Below, piece after piece: positions 1 through 6,487 of a stretch of DNA of 14,329 nt (its first letter is position 1; each line of letters opens with the position of its first letter). Position numbers and translations under genes: made by a program. The stretch is from an uncultured Traorella sp. Lineage in GTDB: Bacteria > Bacillota_I > Bacilli_A > Erysipelotrichales > Erysipelotrichaceae. Under the pieces are notes generated by a model that ran no database searches, was not told where the DNA came from, and saw only the letters and a list, made by a program, of their open reading frames with translations. The stretch lies in the NCBI GenBank assembly GCA_945919165.1, contig CAMEIZ010000026.1, positions 1 to 14,329 of the forward strand. Direction: 5' to 3'.

Positions 1-47
1 CAAAGTTTATAAATTAATAATTATTTTTCTTTTTTTTTAATAAAGTA

Positions 48-56
48 TGTTATAAT
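48..56 (+). promoter_or_regulatory. Extended -10 promoter of the MFS-led operon
   Basis: A perfect extended -10, TGT followed by TATAAT (51-56), lies just upstream of the leader hairpin. The -35 region (about 28-33) is T-rich with no good match, as is common for extended -10 promoters. Transcription should start near 61-63, exactly where the leader stem begins. The T-run at 24-38 may be the tail of a terminator belonging to a gene left of the window, but no stem is visible for it. Confidence 0.65.
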
Positions 57-62
57 AACTGC

Positions 63-137
63 GATAGAGTTATTACATAAAGGTTGGTACTAAATTTCCC
101 TTTTCATTCATTTCTCATACCAACTGGTAACTCTATC
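63..137 (+). promoter_or_regulatory. Structured 5' leader of the MFS operon (long two-part stem-loop)
   Basis: The outer arms GATAGAGTTA (63-72) and TAACTCTATC (128-137) are perfect complements over 10 bp. Nested inside, GTTGGTA (83-89) pairs with TACCAAC (118-124) over 7 bp, enclosing a pyrimidine-rich loop (90-117). The predicted transcription start falls at the first base of the outer stem, so the mRNA would begin with this fold. No U-tract follows it, so it is not a simple terminator. I do not recognise a known riboswitch class. The heptamer TTACATA occurs at 73-79, 143-149 and 162-168. The role is unknown: a cis-acting sensor, a protein site or a 5' stabiliser are all possible. Confidence 0.5.
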
Positions 138-187
138 TTCCCTTACATACAACAGCAATGTTTACATATACTAAAAGCAGGTGAGCT

Positions 188-1333
188 ATGAAAAACGCTA
201 AACTTGCTTTTTTTAATTTCTTTAGTTTTGTTTCAATCGGATCTATTACTTCTTTGATTATTGTGATGATCAATGAGTTAGGTGCTTCTTCTTTTGAGAA
301 AAACAGCATTTTAGGATTAAGTGCTTTACTGTCCTTTTTAATGGCTGTATTGATTGGCAGAAAGAGTGATCGGGAAGGAACTATTCGTTCCTCTTTTATT
401 CTGAGCATGAGTCTTTATTTAGTGAGTGTCTTTTTTTCTTTTATGATTGATTCTGTATGGTTCAAAGCAATTTCCATTCTATTTATGTTTGGAGTCATGA
501 AATCAGTGATGAGTTGTACAGAAACTCTGATTTATATTGAAAGTAAAGAAAATTTCGGCAAATATCATTGTTTTGGTGCTTTGGGATCAATTTGCGGTTC
601 ATTAATCGGAGCTGCACTTTCAGATATGAATCGCATGTTTCTATGTCTTGGCTGTGGGCTGATCTCCATTTTGATCATGATGAATATTCAGGAAAATAAA
701 AGAGAAAGTCAGCAAATAACGTTAGAAAAAATAAGATTGCTTTTCACAAATAAGGAATATCTTTGTTTTGTATCAATCTTGTTTTTTTTAATGTTAATTG
801 GTTATGCTGATCAGTTTGTCGTAGTGGATAAGATGATAGCTTTAGGGGCAAATAAAAGCCTGATTTCAATAAAATATGCTTTACAGGCTTTGATGGAGAT
901 ACCTCTTTATTTGTTTTCCAGAAAGTTATTTGAAAAATTTGATGCCATGAAGCTGTTGCTTTTTTGTATCGTTATGAGTTGGCTGAAATTTATTCTCTAT
1001 GGTGTTGTAAATCAATCCTGGATGATTTTAGGTGTCAGTATGATGCAGGTTGTTACACATCCTTTAATTGTGATTCTTTCAAAAAAACTGATTGCTGCTG
1101 TTACTTTTGATACCATGAGTGCGACTTCTCAGATTGTCGGTTTTGCCATTTATTTTGGTATGAGTGGTTTTTTGACTCCAGTGCTTTCACAAATGCTATT
1201 GAATTGGTTTTCTTTTGATACCATTCTTTATATTTTTGCTTTTTTCGCAATTTTTCCACTTTTCATTTGGCTGTATGTGAAAAAATATGGTAAAGTAGAG
1301 AAAGGTGAGAATTATGAAAAATTATCTGATTGA
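188..1333 (+). CDS. MFS transporter, MFS_1-like (PPP/nucleoside symporter-like) family
   Basis: This 381-residue protein is almost entirely hydrophobic helices, about 12 membrane segments in two six-helix halves, as in the major facilitator superfamily. The loop after helix 2 (around residues 57-64, G-R-K-S-D-R-E-G) is a recognisable version of MFS motif A. Acidic and Pro-containing motifs in the second half (for example MEIPLY) recall the PF12832 group, which includes the phenylpropionate and nucleoside:proton symporters. It probably sits in the cytoplasmic membrane and moves a small solute by proton coupling. The substrate cannot be read from sequence. The start is set by AGGTGAG (179-185) just before ATG 188. 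Its 3' end overlaps the HAD phosphatase gene by 20 bases, implying coupled translation. Confidence 0.8.
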   Translation: MKNAKLAFFNFFSFVSIGSITSLIIVMINELGASSFEKNSILGLSALLSFLMAVLIGRKSDREGTIRSSFILSMSLYLVSVFFSFMIDSVWFKAISILFMFGVMKSVMSCTETLIYIESKENFGKYHCFGALGSICGSLIGAALSDMNRMFLCLGCGLISILIMMNIQENKRESQQITLEKIRLLFTNKEYLCFVSILFFLMLIGYADQFVVVDKMIALGANKSLISIKYALQALMEIPLYLFSRKLFEKFDAMKLLLFCIVMSWLKFILYGVVNQSWMILGVSMMQVVTHPLIVILSKKLIAAVTFDTMSATSQIVGFAIYFGMSGFLTPVLSQMLLNWFSFDTILYIFAFFAIFPLFIWLYVKKYGKVEKGENYEKLSD

Positions 1334-2069
1334 TTTAGATGGTACGATGTATCGAGGGAATGATCCTATTGAAGGAACATTTGAATTTGTAGAATATTGT
1401 CAGAAAAATCAGATTCCGTTTTATTTTCTAACAAATAATGCGACTCGGACCAAGAAACAAAATGTGGAACATATGGAAAAAATCGGATTTAAAGGAATCC
1501 GTGAAGACCAGTTTTTTACCAGTTCAATGGCAGCAGCCTCCTACATGAGAAAAAAAGGTTATTCAAAAGCTCAATTGATTGGAGAAGATGGACTTCTTGA
1601 AGCATTAAAGGAAAATGGCTTTGAAATCTGTGAAGATCCTGAGTGTTTGTTTGTAGGATTGGATCGTCATGCTGATTATGAGAAGTATTCATTGGCGTTA
1701 CAATATCTTCTTCATGGTGCAAAGCTTGTTGGAACAAATCAGGATCGTTTGTTGGCACATGGTAATTCTTTTCATGTTGGAAATGGATCAATTGTCAAGA
1801 TGTTTGAATATGCCAGCTCACAAGTAAGTGAAAAAATAGGAAAGCCAAATGGCATTATCTTATATGAAGCTTGTGATTATTATCAGCTTAAAAAAGAAGA
1901 CTGTGTAATCATAGGAGATAATCTGGAAACAGATATCGCATTGGGAATGAATGAGCAGGTTGAAACAATTCTGGTTTTAAGCGGTGTTCATCATGAAGAA
2001 GATATCGATCGATTACAGATATATCCGGACAAGATTGTACATCGTCTGGATGAATTGATTCAAAAATAA
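1314..2069 (+). CDS. HAD-IIA family phosphatase (NagD/PNPase-like)
   Basis: A 251-residue cytoplasmic phosphatase of the HAD superfamily, subclass IIA. All four HAD motifs are present: D7-L-D9-G-T (nucleophile and acid/base Asp), the F-L-T-N-N block with T40, K177 in G-K-P-N, and G-D-N with D202 plus D207 for Mg2+. The insert between motifs II and III is the C2-type cap. Family members dephosphorylate sugar phosphates, nucleotides or p-nitrophenyl phosphate; the true substrate here is unknown. ATG 1314 is preferred to the in-frame GTG 1305 because AGGTGAG (1303-1309) sits just before it and the protein then starts directly at the nucleophile strand. Overlap with the MFS gene suggests a shared pathway, such as uptake followed by removal of a phosphate, but this is inference. 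Confidence 0.88.
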   Translation: MKNYLIDLDGTMYRGNDPIEGTFEFVEYCQKNQIPFYFLTNNATRTKKQNVEHMEKIGFKGIREDQFFTSSMAAASYMRKKGYSKAQLIGEDGLLEALKENGFEICEDPECLFVGLDRHADYEKYSLALQYLLHGAKLVGTNQDRLLAHGNSFHVGNGSIVKMFEYASSQVSEKIGKPNGIILYEACDYYQLKKEDCVIIGDNLETDIALGMNEQVETILVLSGVHHEEDIDRLQIYPDKIVHRLDELIQK

Positions 2070-2093
2070 ATCATACAATGAAACAGGTGAGAG

Positions 2094-2612
2094 ATGAAAT
2101 CAGGCTTGTTTCTTTTTATGTTTTCAATTTTAAAGGCTTTTTTACCGCTTCCTTCAATAGAAGCTGTACTGTTGCCAATGTGTCTCATTTATCCGGATTT
2201 GTCATTTATTTATGCACTTTTAAGCGGTGTTGGAACGTGTATCGGCGGTCATATTGGGTATGAGTTGGGATATGTTTATGGTAGAAGAGTGATCAGCAGA
2301 TTTGTACATGAACAGACGCTGGATGAGGGAGTTGAAAGCTTTAAACGCCATGGCAGTCTAGCTGTCGTTCTTGGATCTATTTCGCCGTTTCCTGATTTTG
2401 TTTTGGCATATCTTGCAGGAATCATGAAAATGAATAAGTGGCTGTTTATGTTGTTGGATGGTGGCTGTCGATTTTTACGATCAATAGTTTTAATCTATTT
2501 TTCGGCAGTTTTAAATCAATATTTTCATGTTGAGAAATGGATCATGATTTTTTCGATTCTATTACTGGTTTATTTTCTGGGAAATATAATGATGAAAAAA
2601 GTGACAAAATAG
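2094..2612 (+). CDS. VTT-domain (DedA/YqaA-like) membrane protein
   Basis: A 172-residue integral membrane protein. Its features match the VTT/SNARE-associated (DedA, YqaA) family: a re-entrant L-P-L-P-S-E-type segment near residues 17-24, the glycine-rich G-G-H-I-G-Y-E-L-G-Y-x-x-G-R block around 51-64, and the S-P-F-P-D-F-x-L-A-Y-L-A-G motif around 101-113. Family members act in membrane homeostasis; some DedA proteins are linked to flipping of undecaprenyl phosphate or phospholipids and to the proton motive force. The substrate here is unknown. ATG 2094 follows CAGGTGAG (2084-2091) at rather short spacing. A later ATG at codon 9 would remove part of the first helix. It lies 24 bases after the phosphatase stop and so belongs to the same operon. 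Confidence 0.75.
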   Translation: MKSGLFLFMFSILKAFLPLPSIEAVLLPMCLIYPDLSFIYALLSGVGTCIGGHIGYELGYVYGRRVISRFVHEQTLDEGVESFKRHGSLAVVLGSISPFPDFVLAYLAGIMKMNKWLFMLLDGGCRFLRSIVLIYFSAVLNQYFHVEKWIMIFSILLLVYFLGNIMMKKVTK

Positions 2613-2641
2613 TTGGAATTATTTCATTTGAAAAATTGTTG

Positions 2642-2650
2642 TGGTATGAT
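2642..2650 (+). promoter_or_regulatory. Extended -10 promoter giving a probably leaderless acetyltransferase mRNA
   Basis: TGG followed by TATGAT (2645-2650) is an extended -10. The ATG of the next gene begins 7 bases after the hexamer, where transcription normally starts. There is no Shine-Dalgarno sequence before that ATG and no convincing -35. The arrangement is almost the same as in front of hflX (2641-2659 versus 5047-5065, 17 of 19 bases identical). Confidence 0.6.
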
Positions 2651-2656
2651 AAAAAC

Positions 2657-3172
2657 ATGGAAACGAAACGTTTGATACTGAGAAAATTAAAAATGTCGGA
2701 TGCTTATGATATTTATCAGAATATTCATCATGATCCAAAAGTGTTAGAAACCTTTCTGTGTAAATACTGTGAAACTTTTGAAGAGATGGATTTTGAGAAA
2801 ATGCTGAGGTATTTTGAAAATACCAAATCTTTTTATTATGGCATTGAACTCAAGGACACTCATGTTTGTATTGGGATGATTTTTGAAAATGATCGTATTG
2901 AAGGAAATATTGAAATTGGGTATGCGATTGGTTCTTGTTATTGGAATCAGGGATATGTCAGTGAGGCTTTAGAAGCGGTACTTGATGAGCTGAAACAAAC
3001 AAATTATGAACGGATTTATGCCGGAGCGTTTAAAGAAAATCCGGCAAGTTTAAGAGTTATGGAGAAATGCGGAATGAGTTATTCTCATACGATTCAAAAT
3101 GAAATTAACTGGCATGATAAGATGCATGATGTAGTCTATTATGAAATTGTCAAGGAGAAAAATCATGATTGA
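2657..3172 (+). CDS. GNAT family N-acetyltransferase (RimJ/RimL-like)
   Basis: A 171-residue protein of the Acetyltransf_3 (RimJ/RimL) branch. It opens with the typical T-K-R-L-I-L-R-x-L strand and continues with I-E-I-G-Y-A-I (85-91). The acetyl-CoA loop is N-Q-G-Y-V-S-E-A-L (97-105), a variant of the usual R/Q-x-x-G-x-G/A. The C-terminal N-P-A-S-L-R-V-M-E-K-C-G-M block (128-140) is characteristic. It should transfer an acetyl group from acetyl-CoA to an amine; the target is unknown. ATG 2657 is chosen because homologues begin there, although the frame is open upstream to 2537 and no ribosome binding site precedes it. Translation from a leaderless mRNA made by the promoter at 2642-2650 would explain this. 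Its last 8 bases overlap the CPBP gene. Confidence 0.82.
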   Translation: METKRLILRKLKMSDAYDIYQNIHHDPKVLETFLCKYCETFEEMDFEKMLRYFENTKSFYYGIELKDTHVCIGMIFENDRIEGNIEIGYAIGSCYWNQGYVSEALEAVLDELKQTNYERIYAGAFKENPASLRVMEKCGMSYSHTIQNEINWHDKMHDVVYYEIVKEKNHD

Positions 3173-4052
3173 TTTATTTAGGAAAAAAAGCTTGATGAGT
3201 GATGATATTCATGTGATCAAAAATACTGGCTATTATTTTATTATGAGTGGTGTGATTTTTCTTGTAGGCGGTATTATTCAGGGAATGATTTTGCTGTTGT
3301 TTGAGAATAATGATGCTGATCTGATGGGATTGATTGAATTGTTCAGCTGTGCTGCAGTCGTTCTTGCAACATTGTTTGTTGCCTATCGAATGAAACGCTC
3401 TTTGAAAAACTTAGGCTTGGTGCGTCAACATTTTTTCAGTCATTATCTTTTAGGTCATTTTATAGGCTTTATCACATTAAGCGGAGCTCTTTTCATTACT
3501 TTGTGTCTGGGTGGTGCTGTATTTAAGGGATTTGTGTTAGAAAACCAATTTCTATGGCTGTTATATTTTTTGGCATTTATGGTACAGGGATTTGAAGAAG
3601 AACTGCTGTGTCGTGGGTTTATGATGGTTGGACTGTCAAAAAAAATGTCCATGTTTTCAAGCATGATGGTGAATTCATTATATTTTGCAGCCTTACATCT
3701 GGCTAATCCGGGAATCAGTATTTTAGCGCTTGTAAATCTGTTTCTGGCAGGCTTTGCCTTTAGTGTAATGGCTTTGTATTTTGATGATTTATGGGTTGCC
3801 AGCGGAGCTCATTCGATGTGGAATTTTGCTCAGGGGAATGTATATGGTATTCTGGTATCCGGTATGAGTATGGGGCCCTCTTTGTTTCGCTTTGACTTGC
3901 AGGGAAGCAATTTGATCAGTGGAGGTAATTTTGGCCTTGAAGGGGGCATAGGTGTTTTTGTGATTGAGCTTGTGACGATTTTGGTTTTTGCTTTGGCTTA
4001 TAAATGGAAGGAAGGAAAAAAACATGAAACTGATCTACAAGGGGAAATATGA
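3165..4052 (+). CDS. CPBP family intramembrane metalloprotease (glutamic-type, Rce1/Abi-like)
   Basis: A 295-residue multi-span membrane protein with all the CPBP active-site motifs. E145-E146-x-x-x-R150 lies in helix-loop context, F-A-A-L-H178 follows, and H216-x-x-x-N220 comes third. The family is named after eukaryotic CAAX protease Rce1 and includes bacteriocin-immunity proteins. Members cut substrates within or near the membrane using the paired glutamates and histidines. ATG 3165 has an ideal AAGGAG (3152-3157) seven bases upstream and overlaps the acetyltransferase end by 8 bases; the longer in-frame start at 3141 has no such site. Its 3' end overlaps the DUF3267 gene by 29 bases. No bacteriocin precursor is visible nearby, so an immunity role is not supported. 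Confidence 0.87.
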   Translation: MIDLFRKKSLMSDDIHVIKNTGYYFIMSGVIFLVGGIIQGMILLLFENNDADLMGLIELFSCAAVVLATLFVAYRMKRSLKNLGLVRQHFFSHYLLGHFIGFITLSGALFITLCLGGAVFKGFVLENQFLWLLYFLAFMVQGFEEELLCRGFMMVGLSKKMSMFSSMMVNSLYFAALHLANPGISILALVNLFLAGFAFSVMALYFDDLWVASGAHSMWNFAQGNVYGILVSGMSMGPSLFRFDLQGSNLISGGNFGLEGGIGVFVIELVTILVFALAYKWKEGKKHETDLQGEI

Positions 4053-4590
4053 TGGTGATGCTTCATCACTGTTAAATAAACAACATCGTGAAGGCGGTGT
4101 TGCTTTTAAAGAAATGCCGATAAATAAACTTTTGATTTATGCCAATGGTTTCAGTATTGTGATTTTGTTTTTGCTGTTTGTTCTTTTGTATCTTTACGAT
4201 GAACATTTTCATTTAAATATATGGGGAGCTCTGGTTTCAATTCTTTGTATTTTCCCACATGAATTTCTTCATGCCATCTGTTTTAAAGAAACAGTCTATC
4301 TTTATACATATTTATCTCACGGCGGATTATTTGTAGTAGGAGGGGAGGATATGAGCAAAGCTCGCTTTGTCTTTATGTCACTTTTACCTAATCTTGTATT
4401 TGGATTTATTCCATTTCTTTTGTTCTTTATAACAAAAAATGCTTTTTTTGGAACACTGGGAGCATTTTCGATTTCTATGGGAGTGGGAGATTATTATAAT
4501 GTTTTCAATGCTCTTACGCAGATGCCTCGAAAAGCCAGAACATATTTGTATGAAGATAGAAGTTATTGGTATATGCCAAAAGAAAAATAG
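4024..4590 (+). CDS. DUF3267 domain membrane protein, putative zinc metalloprotease (HExxH)
   Basis: A 188-residue protein with about four hydrophobic segments (roughly residues 37-57, 64-85, 113-137 and 140-160). It carries H79-E-F-L-H83 inside a membrane segment and G-V-G-D156-Y-Y-N near the end of another. HExxH plus a late Asp is the zinc-ligand layout of site-2-protease-like enzymes, and DUF3267 proteins share it. Proteolytic activity is inferred, not established for this family. ATG 4024 is used because AAGGA (4012-4016) lies seven bases upstream; an in-frame ATG further upstream at 3988 would only extend the overlap with the CPBP gene. Its stop codon (4588-4590) lies inside the left arm of the terminator hairpin. 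Confidence 0.78.
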   Translation: MKLIYKGKYDGDASSLLNKQHREGGVAFKEMPINKLLIYANGFSIVILFLLFVLLYLYDEHFHLNIWGALVSILCIFPHEFLHAICFKETVYLYTYLSHGGLFVVGGEDMSKARFVFMSLLPNLVFGFIPFLLFFITKNAFFGTLGAFSISMGVGDYYNVFNALTQMPRKARTYLYEDRSYWYMPKEK

Positions 4591-4603
4591 GCATTGCCTA
4601 TTT
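4585..4603. terminator. Bidirectional terminator between convergent DUF3267 and HIT genes
   Basis: AAATAGGC (4585-4592) and GCCTATTT (4596-4603) form an 8-bp perfect stem with a 3-base loop. On the minus strand the stem is followed by a good T-run (TATTTTTCTTTT); on the plus strand the T-run is weaker. The TAG stop of the DUF3267 gene (4588-4590) and the TAG stop of the HIT gene (4598-4600, minus) are both part of the stem, placed symmetrically. Confidence 0.72.
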
Positions 4604-4993
4604 CAATAAATTGCACAGGGCCTCAAGGTCCTGTTTTTCTGATTCACCAAACGAAATCTGAATAGCATCATTCTCACTGTAACGCGGAATAATGTGGAAA
4701 TGAAGATGCATGACACTTTGGCCGGCTATTTCATTACAGTTATTCAGAATGTTGATACCCTTAGCCTGACAGCGTTCCATGATTCGTTTTGCCAGCATCT
4801 GTGTTACTTGAATCAGATGAGCCAGAGTTTCACTGTCACATTCTAAAATATTGGCATAGTGTTTTTTTGGAACTACAAGTGTATGACCCTTTGTGACCTG
4901 TGACAGATCTAAAAATGCGATTACCTGATCATCTTCATAAATGACAGATGAATTGATTTCATGATTGGCAATCATACAGAAAATACATGACAT
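4598..4993 (-). CDS. HIT family protein (histidine triad nucleotide hydrolase)
   Basis: A 131-residue cytoplasmic protein with the defining histidine triad H96-L-H98-F-H100 preceded by G-Q-S-V-M. The central His is the expected nucleophile in hydrolysis of nucleoside phosphoramidates or dinucleotides. The N-terminal C3-I-F-C6 pair and the T-K-G-H-T-L-V-V-P strand are typical of the Hit/HinT branch, where the cysteines often bind zinc. Length matches the family. ATG at 4993 is chosen over the longer frame to 5020 because AGAGGTG sits seven bases upstream and the protein then starts M-S-C-I-F-C as homologues do. It is divergent from hflX and convergent with the DUF3267 gene. Confidence 0.92.
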   Translation of the reverse strand: MSCIFCMIANHEINSSVIYEDDQVIAFLDLSQVTKGHTLVVPKKHYANILECDSETLAHLIQVTQMLAKRIMERCQAKGINILNNCNEIAGQSVMHLHFHIIPRYSENDAIQISFGESEKQDLEALCNLLK

Positions 4994-5015
4994 AAGATAA
5001 CACCTCTTTCTAAAT

Positions 5016-5044
5016 ATCATAAATCAAGAAAAGAAAAGTTGCAA
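5016..5044 (-). promoter_or_regulatory. Promoter of the HIT gene
   Basis: On the minus strand TTGCAA (5044-5039) and TATGAT (5021-5016) are separated by exactly 17 bases. Transcription should start near 5009, giving a leader of about 16 bases that carries the AGAGGTG ribosome binding site. The two promoters of this divergent pair are packed into about 50 bases. Confidence 0.65.
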
Positions 5045-5047
5045 GTG

Positions 5048-5056
5048 TGGTATAAT
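5048..5056 (+). promoter_or_regulatory. hflX: Extended -10 promoter giving a probably leaderless hflX mRNA
   Basis: TGG followed by a perfect TATAAT (5051-5056) lies 6 bases before the hflX ATG at 5063, so the expected transcription start coincides with the start codon. No Shine-Dalgarno sequence is possible in between, and no -35 is seen at the right distance. A longer in-frame start at 5039 (TTG) would translate the promoter itself and is rejected. Confidence 0.68.
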
Positions 5057-5062
5057 AGAAAC

Positions 5063-6340
5063 ATGAAAATTGTACTAGCAGGACTTGAACTTGAAAAGGT
5101 TCATGGAAATTTTGAAGAAACAAAAGGCTTAGCGTTAGCTGCCAATCATGAAATATTGGGCGAAATCATTCAAAAGCGCAGAACTCCCCATCCCGCTACT
5201 TTTTTTGGCGAAGGGAAATTACAGGAATTAAAGGCAATTATTCAAGAAACAAAAGCAGAAGGATGTATGATTGCCAATGAAATCACTCCCTCTCAAATGA
5301 GAACACTCAAAGAAATGTTGGGAGTTATTGTTTTTGATCGAAATGACTGTATCCTTCAGATATTTGGAGTTCGTGCCAAAACAAAGCAGGCAAAGCTTCA
5401 GGTCGAATTAGCAACATTGAAACACGAATTACCGTTTGTTATTCATACTGAACAGAATTTCTCTCGTATGAGCGGAGGAAAAAACAAAGGAGAAGGAGAA
5501 AAACAATATCAGCTGGACAGACGAAAATATGAAATTCGTATCCAGCGTGTTGAAAAACAGCTCAGAGAAATGAAAGCTTCTTCAGCAACAAGAAAAAAGA
5601 AACGTACTTCAAGTGGATTGAAAATGATAGCGTTAGCAGGATATACCAATGCCGGGAAAAGTACCTTGATGAATCAAATGCTGAAACAATGCCAGAAAAA
5701 AGAAGAGAAAGAAGTATTTGTAAAGGATATGCTGTTTGCGACATTGGACACCAGTGTTCGACGGATCAGTTACAAAGAAAGTGAATTTCTTTTAAGCGAT
5801 ACAGTAGGCTTTGTTTCAGATCTTCCTCATGAATTGATGGATGCTTTTCATTCTACACTGGAAGAAGTAATGAATGCTGATTTGATTTTACAGGTTGTCG
5901 ATGAGAGTGATCCCGATCGTTTTGATCATATGAAGGTAACATCTTTAACCTTAAAGAAACTTGAAGCGGATAATATCCCTATGTGGATCATTCATAATAA
6001 ATGCGATGCAGCTGAATTTAGGAAAAATGAAAAAGACCATTTCTATATCAGTGCTCAAAGCGGCAAAGGTATAGATGAACTATTAGAAGCGATTAATCAA
6101 ATGATCACTAAAGATACAATTGTCTTGAAGCTGAACATTGATTATGAGGATCAAAATGCTATGAAACTGATTTATCGATATGGCAAGATATTACATCAAC
6201 AAGAATTTGAAAATGGAATGGAAATTCTGATGGAAACAAATCGTATGAATGAGTTTCGATTTAAATCATATGTGAAATATGAAAAGATTTCACAAGAAAA
6301 GAAAACAGATTGTGAAAATATGAACGAACAAAATGTCTGA
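5063..6340 (+). CDS. hflX: GTPase HflX (ribosome-splitting factor)
   Basis: This 425-residue translational GTPase-like protein has the HflX N-terminal domain (about 1-130), a helical linker (about 140-180) and a G domain. The G motifs are G-Y-T-N-A-G-K-S-T (193-201), the switch I region F-A-T-L-D-T (225-230), D-T-V-G-F (246-250), H-N-K-C-D (311-315) and S-A-Q-S-G-K-G (330-336). HflX binds the 50S subunit and splits or rescues stalled and heat-damaged ribosomes; relatives (HflXr) give macrolide and lincosamide resistance. Oddity: the usual G-G-I-G-T-R-G-P-G-E-T signature before the linker reads G-G-K-N-K-G-E-G-E-K here (138-147), though the following L-x-x-D-R-R is nearly kept (L151-D-R-R154). 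The start at 5063 matches family N-termini; its stop codon lies in the terminator stem. Confidence 0.93.
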   Translation: MKIVLAGLELEKVHGNFEETKGLALAANHEILGEIIQKRRTPHPATFFGEGKLQELKAIIQETKAEGCMIANEITPSQMRTLKEMLGVIVFDRNDCILQIFGVRAKTKQAKLQVELATLKHELPFVIHTEQNFSRMSGGKNKGEGEKQYQLDRRKYEIRIQRVEKQLREMKASSATRKKKRTSSGLKMIALAGYTNAGKSTLMNQMLKQCQKKEEKEVFVKDMLFATLDTSVRRISYKESEFLLSDTVGFVSDLPHELMDAFHSTLEEVMNADLILQVVDESDPDRFDHMKVTSLTLKKLEADNIPMWIIHNKCDAAEFRKNEKDHFYISAQSGKGIDELLEAINQMITKDTIVLKLNIDYEDQNAMKLIYRYGKILHQQEFENGMEILMETNRMNEFRFKSYVKYEKISQEKKTDCENMNEQNV

Positions 6341-6356
6341 ATATCAGACGTTTTTT
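6331..6356 (+). terminator. hflX terminator overlapping the stop codon
   Basis: GTCTGA (6335-6340) pairs with TCAGAC (6344-6349), extended by A/T and one G-T pair on each side, with a 3-base loop and six T's at 6351-6356. The hflX TGA stop (6338-6340) is the top of the left arm. Confidence 0.75.
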
Positions 6357-6464
6357 CTTATTTAAAAACAGAAAGAGGTTTCATTTCACAAATGAATGAC
6401 CAATAAAAAAGAAAAAATTCACAAGTGATTAAAAAATAAGAAAAAGAGAATGATGAATTAACAC

Positions 6465-6479
6465 GGTAAACGTTTTCAT
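6465..6479. promoter_or_regulatory. Putative CcpA cre site upstream of adhE
   Basis: Read on the minus strand the site is ATGAAAACGTTTACC, which matches the cre consensus WTGNAANCGNWNNCW at all but the last position. It also sits in a GGTAAA/TTTACC inverted repeat (6465-6470 and 6479-6484). It is centred about 76 bases upstream of the predicted transcription start, so its effect could be activating as well as repressing. CcpA control is inferred from the site alone. Confidence 0.55.
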
Positions 6480-6487
6480 TTACCTTC

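Noticed and set aside
133..408. Minus-strand open frame diverging from the MFS gene
   Set aside because: Overlaps the MFS start antisense, has no initiation signal and no recognisable domain.
1516..1791. Antisense open frame of 91 codons opposite the HAD-IIA gene
   Set aside because: Histidine- and glutamine-rich translation with no domain, no ribosome binding site, and full overlap with a clear HAD gene; a shadow frame.
2078..2263. Alternative plus-strand frame starting 16 bases before the VTT gene
   Set aside because: It reads the VTT gene out of frame and gives a short peptide without domain; the AGGTGAG at 2085-2091 serves the VTT start instead.
2537..2656. N-terminal extension of the acetyltransferase by 40 codons
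   Set aside because: It would overlap the VTT gene and translate the promoter, has no ribosome binding site, and the RimJ/RimL family begins at the residues encoded from 2657.
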